From Solanum dulcamara (lineage: Eukaryota > Streptophyta > Magnoliopsida > Solanales > Solanaceae), in contig NC_077243.1 in NCBI RefSeq assembly GCF_947179165.1, positions 29,278,001 through 29,342,000 of the forward strand: a stretch of 64,000 nucleotides of DNA, given 5' to 3'. Of the stretch, positions 1 through 10,187 are shown piece after piece. The notes under the pieces were generated by a model. That model saw only the letters and a list, made by a program, of their open reading frames with translations, made no database searches and was not told the DNA's origin. Each line of letters begins with the position of its first letter. Position 1 is the stretch's first letter. The position numbers and the translations under genes are program-made.

Positions 1-414
1 CACCCCTCAAAATTCTCCCTAAGATTCGGGCTTTCTTTGTACATGTGTGGGGCCCATTGTATTTATTTTGAAGTATGTGCTCGAGTTAAGATGAGTCCCT
101 GAGGAATTTAAGAGAGTTGGAGGTGATGTGGGGTCATTGAGGACCCCTAGGACCGAGCTAAGTCCAAAAGATCCGTCGTGGCTAAGTTTAAGACGAGTTC
201 ATGTAAGGGTCGACTTTTAACGACTCTATCTTTTGAAGGACGACAATCTGGGTGGCCCACGACCTATCAAATTAAAGGTCGTCGAGTCTTCTTTCTAACG
301 CCACCAAGAACGTAAATTTTGGAGTTCGAAGTCAAAAGATATGACGATCCGAAGACGAACTAGCACGACAGGAATTTCATTTTTTGGCCTGGGTTGCAAC
401 TGCTGGGGAAATGG

Positions 415-700
415 CTTTGGCGCTGTAAGGGCGCGATACACCACTATCGCGCCAGAAACATGCCTCAGTAGTTTGGTCCTTGGCGCGACGCGCCACTAAA
501 AATTGTGCAGTGTTTTTCAGGCCAAATTTCCAGAATTCAGAACAATGGGCTTGGCGTTGTAAGGGCGCGACGCGCCACTATCGCGCCAGAAACATGCCTC
601 AGTAGTTTGGTCTCTGGCGCGGCGCGCCACTACGAGGTGTGCAAGTTTTTAGGTGTAATTGGCCTGGCTCTACAAGGGCGCGATGCGCCACTATCGCGCC
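415..700 (+). repeat. GC-rich palindromic repeat array in LTR U3
   Basis: Three units of roughly 120-130 bp each carry a hairpin block: 429-453, 564-587 and 677-700. The stem is ggcgcgat pairing with atcgcgcc around an 8-base loop. Shorter odd palindromes (ggcgcg-a-cgcgcc type) occur at about 481-494 and 617-629. The array ends about 65 bp before the TATA motif. The 3' LTR carries the same array at about 8168-8452 with several C-to-T changes at CG sites. Confidence 0.8.
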
Positions 701-764
701 AAGGGCGTTTTGGCCTAATTTTTCAGAATTTTGGAGGAAGGGCAATTTGGGAATTTTCCCAAAT

Positions 765-772
765 TATATATA
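765..772 (+). promoter_or_regulatory. Putative TATA box of element A 5' LTR
   Basis: The motif tatatata lies in an AT-rich island after the GC-rich palindrome array and is followed about 45-50 bp later by a CT-rich stretch typical of plant LTR transcription starts. The 3' LTR copy is at 8515-8522. Assignment is by motif and position only. Confidence 0.5.
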
Positions 773-2441
773 CCCAAGCCTTGTATATTTTGGGACCATT
801 TTCTTCAGCCCTCACTCTCTCTCTAAAAGCCCTAGCTCCTCTCTCTTCTCTTCTTCTCCATTTCCAATAAAAAGGAGTCCAAGAACTTCAAGATTTGAGT
901 CCTCCATTAAAGACCCAACTACAAGGTTTTCTTCAAGTCTTCACTAAGGTATGTAAGGCTATCCAAAACATGGGTTGAGTCCACCCATGTGCCCTATTCT
1001 TTTTTTGAGGTTAGATATTCATGAAAATGGAGTTTCTTGGTATGGTACATGTTTGAATGAGTTTTGTCTCCATTTTATTTAATTATTTATGTGCCAATGT
1101 TGTTGAGCTAAGAGGTTCCTAGAATGAGCCCTTATGTGAGTATGAGATGATGGAGGAATGAGTTGCTAAATATGTTTTATTGATCTTCTTAATTATGTAG
1201 ATTTGATAAAGTATATTATTTTCTTTAAAATGTTGCCTATTATAAAAATGTCGATTTGAAGTCTTGAAGATGTGGTGAGTCATGAGGATTTTCTCAAATG
1301 GATGGAGGTAATGATTGATTATATCTAGATGATGTTATACATGTGCATTTAAATTTTCTTTTGAAGATATGATTGAGATTGAGCAAATAGTATGCTTGAA
1401 AGAGATTTGATTGTGATAGAGCTGATGAGTTGACAAGGTTGTAATGAGACTTGTTGATATGAGTTGGTTGAGTTGATTGGATGGAGTTTTATGAGCATTG
1501 AGTCTTGGGAGGAGTATCGAACACCGAATTAGGCAAGAGTATAGTCCATACTCGAACCCAATACCTGTGTTGCCAAACGTAGGGGGGATTGAGCCGTTAA
1601 AGTCGGATGCTTCCCCGAGAGCTTTTGTCCTGACATTATAGGACCTGGTTGGATTGGATCCATGAGTGTTCGATTCGTTCATACCCTGGCAAGGTATGAA
1701 CGGGCGTGGCAACAACGTCATTTTGTCGTACCTTCACTGCTCATAAGTGTTGGTTGTCGGTTAAGAGAAACTCCCAAATAGGTGTTGATAGTACTCTGAG
1801 TCAGATTGAGTTGAATTGTATATGATTGGTCCAGTCTAAATCATATCCTTGTTTAGACTTAGGACATTTGATTGAGTTGTCATCCCTTTTGAGTTGAGCT
1901 CCCGAGTTGATCTATTCTTCCTTGATGTTCGTTGTATTCGGCCATTTTACATACTCGTACATTCCATGTACTGACGCCATTTGGCCCATATTATTTCATG
2001 ATGCAGAGACAGGTACTAGAGATCATCAACCGGCGCTCCGTTGAAGATCCACATACACTTCCAGCCAGTCGGTGAGTCCTCCTAGTTCCCGGAGGATTTT
2101 GGGCCTTCTTGTACAGTTTTGTTGCTCTTCCTTTTATTTAGATTATTGGTAGCCATAGGCTTGTATTTTGGCACCTTCTTGACATGAATAGAGGCTTCAT
2201 AGACTGGAGTATGGGAGGTCGAGCGGTCATCTTGAGGAGTCCTATTTTTATTGTCTTCTTTTGATTGTAAATGTTTGGCCTTCGGCCCTTATATTATGAA
2301 AAGTATTTCTTTAAATTGAGTTCCTGCTAAGAGAATGTGCTTGAATGAAGGAGTGACTGGACTAGGTGGTTCGCTCGGAGGTCAGAAATGGCCTTCGGGT
2401 GCCGGTTACGTCTAGGGTACCCTCCCGGGGCATGATAAACA

Positions 2442-2453
2442 TGGTATCAGAGC
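2442..2453 (+). other. Primer binding site (initiator Met-tRNA), element A
   Basis: The bases tggtatcagagc lie 4 bp after the LTR end. They are complementary to the 3' end of plant initiator methionine tRNA, the usual primer for this class of element. The flanking cacagagttcaag keeps the spacing seen in related elements. Confidence 0.9.
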
Positions 2454-2654
2454 ACAGAGTTCAAGTGTCCTAGGGAGTCCATGAAGCCGTGTCTAGTAGA
2501 GTCTTGCTTATGGGTGTATTGTGCACCACACTTATAATCAGGAGGCTATAAGACATTAGGAATTGTTTCACTTCTTTCATACTCTGAATTCGTGCGATGG
2601 AGTTAAACTCCATGAAACTTCCTTTCTAATTCATGCGTTTATACGTTACAGATA

Positions 2655-5600
2655 ATGCCTCCTAAACGTACCGCTAGCCAGAGGAACATCGATAATGCAG
2701 GGATGCCACAGTCAGAGGCACGCCCAGCAAGGGCTAGAGGCCGACCCGCGAGATATGCGGAGGCACCTCAAGTGCCATCTACCCCACCTGCACCCACATC
2801 AGAGGCTGAATTTCAGAGGGCAATTGCAATGCTCACGCAACTAATGGCTTCCCGAAGCGGTAATCAGAGTTCGCTGACTCTCAGCTCTAGTTCCCAGGAG
2901 CCATCTGCTGCCACTAGAGTTAGAGACTTTCTGAGGATGAATCTGCCGGCATTCACGGGTTCTAAGGTCGATGAAGATTCCCAAAACTTTATTGATGAAA
3001 TATGGAAGATTCTGAAAGCTATGCATGCTACGGAAATTGAGGGGGTCGAGTTGGTGTCTTATCAACTCAAAGATGTGGCAAACATTTGGTATAACCAATG
3101 GGAACAAGGTAGGGGTAAAGATGCTGAACCTGCTAGGTGGGATGAATTTGAGGGAGCTTTTCTTGACCACTTCTTTCCCCGAGAATTGAGGGAAGCGAAG
3201 GTGGAGGAATTTATTAATCTAAAATAGGAAGGTATGTCGGTTAAAGAGTATGGCCTAAAGTTCATCCAGCTGTCCAGGTATGCTTCAGAAATGATTCCTG
3301 ATGTGAGGTCAAAGATGAGAAAGTTCGTCTCCGGATTAGGGAGGCATGTGAAGAAAGAGTGCAAGGCAGCATTGTTGATCTCGGATATGGATCTCTCCAG
3401 ATTAATGGTGTATGCTCAACAGGTAGAGGAGGAGAAAAGAAAAGACAGAGAAGAGCACCTAAGCAAAAAGGCAAGATCAGCTGGGCATGATAATGAACAG
3501 AGGCAAAGCAAGGGCAACAGGTCCATCTTCCAGAAGAGGCCTTCCACCTATGCCTCATCTACCGCCAGCGCACTGATGCCGCAGGATAGGTATGACCGGC
3601 AGGGACAAAGTCACCAGAATTTCAGACCCCAGGTTTCTCAATCCCCAGCCAGTGTAAGTCAAGGCTCGAAGGGAAAGCCACCATGCGGCAAGTGTGGTAG
3701 GCTCCACTTGGGAGAATGCAGAGCAGAAAGGGTTGGTTGCTATAAATGCGGCCAAATGGGCCATCTTCTGAGGGAATGCCCAACATGGGGAAACAGGCCC
3801 CAGTCCTCTGCCACCGCACCACCAGCTAGGGGTAATCAGAGGGGCACTACTCCAGGTACGAGTGGAGGTACAAACCGCCTATATGCCATGGGTAGTCGCC
3901 AAGATCAGGAGAACTCTCTAAACGTCGTGACGGGTATGATTCGAGTCTCTTCTTTTGATTGCTATGTATTGATGGATCCAGGTGCCACCATGGGCCATCT
4001 TCTGAGGGAATGCCCAACATGGGGAAACAGGGCCCAGTCCTCTGCCACCGCACCACCAGCTAGGGGTAATCAGAGGGGCACTACTCCAGGTACGAGTGGA
4101 GTTACAAACCGCCTATATGCCATGGGTAGTCGCCAAGATCAGGAGAACTCTCCAAACATCGTGACGGGTATGATTCGAGTCTCTTCTTTTGATTGCTATG
4201 TATTGATGGATCCAGGTGCCACCCTATCTTTTGTGACTCCTTATGTGGCTAGTAAATTCAATAAAATTCCTGAGCGTCTTCTTGAGCCTTTTAGTGTGGC
4301 CACTCCTGTCAGTGATTCTGTCTTAGCTGAGAGGGTCTATAGAGATTGCACTGTGTCAATTCATCACAGGGATACCTTGGCTGACTTAGTCGAGTTAGAC
4401 ATGGTTGATTTCGACGTGATCTTTGGCATGGACTGGCTTTATGTCTGTTATGCCTCTATTGATTGTAGGACTCAAACTGTCACATTCAAATTCCCGAATG
4501 AAGCTGTCATAGAGTGGAAGGGTAGTCCTATTGTGCCTAAGGTTAAGTTTATTTCATACCTTAGGGCCAAGAAGCTAATCTCAAAAGGGTGTATTTATCA
4601 CCTTGTCCGAGTGAAAGATGACAGCCTTGAGTCTCCATCCCTTGAGTCGGTTCCAATTGTCAATGAGTTTCCGGATGTCTTTCCTGAAGATCTGCCTGGA
4701 GTCCCTCCTGATAGGGAGATCGACTTCGGGATTGATGTTCTTCCTGATACCCAACCTATCTCAATTTCTCCATATAGAATGGCTCCGGTTGAGTTGAAGG
4801 AGTTGAAGAAGTAGATGAAAGACTTGTTAGATAAGGGATTCATTAGGCCGAGTGTCTCACCATGGGGTGCTCCGGTCCTATTTGTGCGGAAGAAGGATGG
4901 ATCCCTTAGAATGTGTATCGACTACAGGCAGTTGAATAAGGTCACCTTAAAGAACAAATACCCTCTCCCCAGAATAGATGACTTATTTGATCAACTTCAA
5001 GGTGCCACTTGTTTCTCAAAGATAGACTTGAGATCCGGCTACCACTAGTTGAAGGTAAGAGAATGTGATATTCTGAAGACTGCTTTCCGGACTCGTTATG
5101 GCCACTTTGAATTTTTGGTCATGTCCTTTGGATTGACTAATACCCCCGCCGCTTTTATGGATCTCATGAACCGAGTATTCAAACCGTATCTTGATATGTT
5201 TGTGATTGTATTCATAGATGATATATTGGTTTACTCCAAGAACGAAGAGGAGCACGCCTATCATCTTAGAGTCGTTTTACAAACTTTGAGGGACCAGGTA
5301 TTGTATGCAAAGTTCTCTAAATGTGAATTTTGGCTTGCATCAGTGGCCTTCTTAGGCCACATTGTATCTGAAAATGGTATTCAGGTTGATGCTCAGAAAA
5401 TTGAAGCTGTGAAGAATTGGCCTAGACCCACATCTCCAACAGAGATAAGGAGCTTCCTGGGTTTGGCCGGGTACTATCGAAGGTTTGTAGAGAGATTCTC
5501 ATCCATATCATCACCATTGACTAGGCTGACCCAAAAGAAGGCTAAGTTACAATGGTCTGATGCTTGTGAGGAGAGTTTCCAGAAATTGAAGACTAAGCTA

Positions 5601-7619
5601 ACCACTGCTCCTGTTCTAACCTTGCCCGATGGAACAGGGGGTTTTGTGATTTATTGCGATGCCTCCAGAATTGGTTTGGGTTGTGTGTTAATGCAAAGGG
5701 GGAAGGTGATAGCCTATGCTTCAAGACAGCTTAAGCTTCATGAGAGGAATTACCCAACTCATGACCTTGAGCTGGCAGCTGTGGTGTTTGCACTTAAAAT
5801 CTAGCGCCACTACCTGTATGGAGTGCATATCGATGTATTCACCGATCACAAGATCTTGCAATATGTCTTTAGCCAGAAGGAACTCAACTTGAGGCAAAGA
5901 AGATGGCTGGAGCTACTCAAGGACTATGATATGAGCATCCTCTACCATCCAGGTAAAGCTAATGTTGTTGCTGATGCTCTTAGCAGGTTGTCTATGGGTA
6001 GCACTGCCCATATGGAGGAAGGAAGGAGAGAATTGGCGAAGGAGGTATACAGGTTAGCCCGACTGGGAGTTCATCTGGAAGAGAACAATGAAGGCGGAGT
6101 TACAGTTCAGGATGGGTCTACATCCTCACTTGTGGCAGAGGTGAAGGAGAAGCAAGACCAAGATCACGTCCTTCTCCAATTGAAGGGAGTTGTACACAAA
6201 CAAGAGGTAATGGTATTTACCCAAGGGGGAGATGGTGTATTGCGGTACCAAAATAGATTGTGTGTGCCGGATGTCGATGATGTTCGAGGAAGGATTATGG
6301 CCGAAATGCATAGTTCTAGATACTCTATTCATCCGGGTTCCACAAAAATGTACCATGACTTGAGGAAGATCTATTGGTGAAGTGGGATGAAGAGAGATAT
6401 TGCAGAATTCGTTTCCAAATGCCTGAATTGTCAACAAGTGAAGGTTGAGCATCAAAGGCCATGTGTTTTAGCCCAAAACATAGAAATTCTAGAGTGGAAG
6501 TGGGAGATGATCAATATGGACTTTATTACAGGCTTGCCAAAGTCCCGAAAGCAACATGATTCCATTTGGGTGATTGTGGATAGAATGACAAAATCAGCTC
6601 ACCTCTTGGCGGTTAAGACTACTGACACCACAGAAGATTATGCGAAGTTGTATATACAGGAGATCGTCAGATTGCATGGGGTCCCTTTGTCTATCATCTC
6701 AGACAGAGGAGCTCAATTCACTTCCCAATTTTGGAAATCCTTTTAGAAGGGATTAGGTTCAAGGGTGAACTTAAGTACAACCTTCCATCCCTAGATAGAT
6801 GGCCAAGCAGAGAGCACAATTCAGACATTGGAAGATATGTTGAGGGCGTGTGTGCTTGACTTCAAGGGGAATTGTGATGATCACTTGCCTCTCATAGAGT
6901 TTGCATATAACAATAGCTATCATGCGAGCATTCAAATGGCTCCTTATGAAGCCTTGTATGGGAGGAGGTGTAGATCGCCCATTGGGTGGTTTGAAGTTGG
7001 TGAAGCCGAGTTGATTGGGCTTGACCTCGTTCACCAAGTCATGGAGAAGGTACGAATTATCCGAGAGAGGCTAAAGACAGCCCAAAGTCGCCAAAAATCT
7101 TACACCGATGTGAGGAGGAGGGACTTAGAGTTTGAGGTGGATGATTGGGTGTATTTGAAAGTGTCACCCATGAAGGGTGTCATGAGGTTTGGAAAGAAGG
7201 GGAAACTTAGTCCTCGATATATTGGTCCGTACTAAATTTTGAGGCGGATCGGGAGTGTTGCTTATAAGTTGGACTTACCCTCAGAGCTAGCTGCTATTCA
7301 TCCGTTGTTCCACGTTTCGATGTTGAAAAAGTGCTTGGGTGATCCCTCGTTGGTAGTGCCCATTGACAGCATTGGAATTAAGGATAGCTTGTCTTATGAA
7401 GAGGTTCCAGTCCAAATTCTTGATCGCCAAATTTGCAAGTTGAGGAACAAAGAAGTCGCTTCAGTCAAGGTCTTGTGGAGGAATCAATTTGTTGAGGAAG
7501 CCACATGGGAAGCGGAGGAAGCCATGAAATCTAAATATCCACATCTATTCGAGCCTACCGAGGAGGATATTGAAGGTAATAACCATTTCCTTGACTCGAA
7601 TTCATTTGTACCTTTTTGA
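2655..7619 (+). pseudogene. Element A gag-pol polyprotein, one frame with in-frame stops
   Basis: Starting at ATG 2655 (protein MPPKRTASQ...), one frame runs to 7619 without a length-changing frameshift but with stops ending at about 3227, 4814, 5048, 5804, 6380, 6746, about 6796 and 7235. Domains in order: retrotransposon gag (about 2930-3400); a CCHC zinc knuckle (3738-3779); aspartic protease with D-P-G-A-T (about 4209-4223, duplicated upstream); reverse transcriptase with an FIDD catalytic motif (about 5211-5222); RNase H (about 5640-6000); integrase zinc region (about 6300-6450); and integrase core with N-M-D-F, S-D-R-G and the downstream glutamate in G-Q-A-E. A chromodomain-like tail at about 7395-7560 (V-K-V-L-W...T-W-E) targets integration to chromatin in this clade. 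Product would act in cytoplasmic virus-like particles and the nucleus. As it stands it cannot make full-length Pol. Confidence 0.93.
3756..4223 (+). repeat. 234-bp in-frame tandem duplication across the gag/protease junction
   Basis: Unit 1 is 3756-3989 and unit 2 is 3990-4223. They differ at about four positions (about 98% identical). Because 234 is divisible by 3 the frame is kept. The unit runs from the middle of the CCHC knuckle to the protease D-P-G-A-T motif, so the protein has two protease active-site motifs but only one complete zinc knuckle. The bases gcca occur at both outer edges, a possible microhomology. Confidence 0.95.
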
Positions 7620-7730
7620 GTTTTGATTGATATTTGATTGAGAATTTGATTGATTGAATGACTGAGTTTTGATTGTGATTTGTACCCTGAGTCCATTCCT
7701 GGTTGCTCATCATTCGAGGACGAATGATCC

Positions 7731-7744
7731 GAAGGGGGAGATAA
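7731..7744 (+). other. Polypurine tract, element A
   Basis: The purine-rich gaagggggagataa lies directly before the 3' LTR and would prime plus-strand DNA synthesis. Element C2 has the near-identical tract at 23163-23175. Confidence 0.85.
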
Positions 7745-10187
7745 TATAACACCCCTCAAAATTCTCCCTAAGATTCGGGCTTTCTTTGTACACATGTGGG
7801 GGCCATTGTATTTATTTCGAAGTATGTGCTCGAGTTAAGATAAGTCCCTGAGGAATTTAAGAGCGTTGGAGGTGATGTGGGGTCATTGAGGACCCCTAGG
7901 ACCGAGCTAAGTCCAAAATATCCGTCGTGGCTAAGTTTAGGACGAGTTCATGTAAGGGTCGACTTTTAATGACTCTATCTTTTGAAGGACGACAATCTGG
8001 GTGGCCCATGATCTATCAAATTAAAGGTCGTTGAGTCTTCTTTCCAACGCCACCAAGAACGTAAATTTTGGAGTTCGGAGTCAAAAGATATGATGATCCG
8101 AAGACGAACTAGCACGACAGGAATTTCATTTTTTGGCCTGGGTTGCAACTGCTGGGGAAATGGCTTTGGCGCTGTAAGGGCGCGATGCGCCACTATCGCG
8201 CCAGAAACATGCCTCAGTAGTTTGGTCCTTGGCGCGATGCGCCACTAAAAGTTGTGTAGGGTTTTTCAGGCCAAATTTCCAGAATTCAGAACAATGGGCT
8301 TGGCGTTGTAAGGGCGCGACGCGCCACTATCACGCCAGAAACATGCCTCAGTAGTTTGGTCTCTGGCACGGCGCGCCACTACGAGGTGTGCAGGTTTTTA
8401 GGCATAATTGGCCTTGGCGCTACAAGGGCGCGACGTGCCACTATTGCGTCAAGGGCATTTTTGCCTAATTTTTCAAAATTTTGGAGGAAGGGCAATTTGG
8501 GAATTTTCCCAAATTATATATACCCAAGCCTTGTATATTTTTGGACCATTTTCTTCAGCCCTCACTCTCTCTCTAAAAGCCCTAGCTCCTCTCTCTTCTC
8601 TTCTTCTCCATTTCCAATAAAAAGGAGTCCAAGAACTTCAAGATTTGAGTCCTCTATTAAAGACCCAACTATAAGGTTTTCTTCAAGTCTTCACTAAGGT
8701 ATGTAAGGCTATCCAAAACATGGGTTGAGTCCACCCATGTGCCCTATTCTTGTTTTGAGGTTAGATATTCATGAAAATGGAGTTTCTTGGTATGGTACAT
8801 GTTTGAATGAGTTTTGTCTCCATTTTATTTAATTATTTATATGCCAATGTTGTTGAGCTAAGAGGTTCCTAGAATGAGCCCTTATGTGAGTATGAGATGA
8901 TGGAGGAATGAGTTGCTAAATATGTTTTATTGATCTTCTTAATTATGTAGATTTGATAAAGTATATTATTTTCTTTAAAATGTTGCCTATTATAAAAATG
9001 TCGATTTGAAGTCTTGAAGATGTGGTGAGTCATGAGGATTTTCTCAAATGGATGGAGGTAATGATTGATTATATCTAGATGATGTTATACATGTGCATTT
9101 AAATTTTCTTTTGAAGATATGATTGAGATTGAGCAAATAGTATGCTTGAAAGAGATTTGATTGTGATAGAGCTGATGAGTTGACAAGGTTGTAATGAGAC
9201 TTGTTGATATGAGTTGGTTGAGTTGATTGGATGGAGTTTTATGAGCATTGAGTCTTGGGAGGAGTATCGAGCACCGAATTGGGCAAGAGTATAGTCCATA
9301 CTCGAACCCAATACCTGTGTTGCCAAATGTAGGGGGGATTAAACCGTTAAAGTCGGATGCTTCCCCGAGAGCTTTTGTCCTGACATTATAGGACCTGGTT
9401 GGATTGGATCCATGAGTGTTCGATTCATTCATACCCTGGCAAGGTATGAACGGGCGTAGCAACAACGTCGTTTTGTTGTACCTTCACTGGCTCATAAGTG
9501 TTGGTTGTCGGTTAAGAGAAACTCCCAAATAGGTGTTGATAGTACTCTGAGTCAGATTGAGTTGAATTGTATATGATTGGTCCAGTCTAAATCATATCCT
9601 TGTTTAGACTTAGGATATTTGATTGAGTTGTCATCCCTTTTGAGTTGAGCTCCCGAGTTGATCTATTCTTCCTTGATGTTCGTTGTATTCGGCCATTTTA
9701 CATACTCGTACATTCCATGTATTGACGTCATTTGGCTTGCATCGTTTCATGATGTAGAGACAGGTACTAGAGATTATCAATCGGCGCTCCGTTGAAGATC
9801 CACATACACTTCCATCCAGTCGGTGAGTCCTCCTAGTTCCCGGAGGATATTGGGCCTTCTTGTACAGTTTTGTTGCTCTTCCTTTTATTTAGATTGTTGG
9901 TAGCCATGGGCTTGTCATTGGCACCTTTTTGACATGAATAGAGGCTTCATAGACTGGAGTGTGGGAGGTCGAGCGGTCATCTTGAGGAGTCCTATTTTTA
10001 TTGTCTTCTTTTGATTGTAAATGTTTGGCCTTCAGCCCTTATATTATGAAAAATATTTCTTTAAATTGAGTTCCTGCTAAGAGAATGTGCTTGAATGAAG
10101 GAGTGACTGGACCAGGTGGTTTGTTCGGAGGTCAGAAATGGCCTTCGGGTGCCGGTTACGTCTAGGGTACCCTTCTGGGGCGTGACA
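7745..10187 (+). repeat. 3' LTR of element A
   Basis: Full 2443-bp copy of the 5' LTR. It begins tataacacccc (canonical TGTAAC with one G-to-A change) and ends ggggcgtgaca. The ends form an imperfect inverted repeat of about 11 bp. TATA at 8515-8522. Most visible differences from the 5' LTR fall in the first 700 bp, which is also the CG-rich part. Confidence 0.93.

Larger units (their letters stand above)
1..2437 (+). repeat. 5' LTR of element A (about 5 bp missing at the window edge)
   Basis: It matches 7745-10187 along its whole length. The right end reads catgata where the 3' LTR has cgtgaca, which fits transition decay of the canonical TG...CA ends. A TATA motif at 765-772 and a CT-rich stretch at about 816-860 mark the probable promoter and RNA start, so U3 would be roughly 1-800. 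Reading frames of about 100-130 codons on both strands here (505-870, 639-947, 1335-1721) recur in the other LTR, overlap one another and match no retroelement protein, so they are not called as genes. Confidence 0.93.
1..10187 (+). mobile_element. Element A: Ty3/gypsy chromovirus (Tekay/Del-like), near complete
   Basis: A long terminal repeat at 1-2437 is repeated at 7745-10187. Between them lie, in order, a Met-tRNA primer site, gag, protease, reverse transcriptase, RNase H, integrase, a chromodomain-like tail and a polypurine tract. This gypsy domain order, together with 2.4-kb LTRs, fits the Tekay/Del chromoviruses. The two LTRs look about 97-98% identical, so the insertion is fairly young. 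The window starts about 5 bp inside the 5' LTR, so the left target duplication cannot be checked; the 5 bases after the right LTR are ctata. A sits inside the left LTR of element B. It cannot move by itself because the polyprotein frame carries many stops. Confidence 0.93.

Noticed and set aside
505..947. Open frames of 102-121 codons in the A LTR (also at 8356-8697)
   Set aside because: They overlap in different frames, cross the promoter zone, follow the palindrome repeats and match no retroelement protein.
1335..1721. Minus-strand 128-codon frame in the A LTR (also 9085-9465)
   Set aside because: Present in both LTRs only because LTRs are copies; antisense to the element, no domain recognised.
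2442..2453. Possible tRNA gene at the tggtatcagagc sites
   Set aside because: Only the 12-base complement of the tRNA 3' end is present, directly after an LTR; these are primer binding sites.
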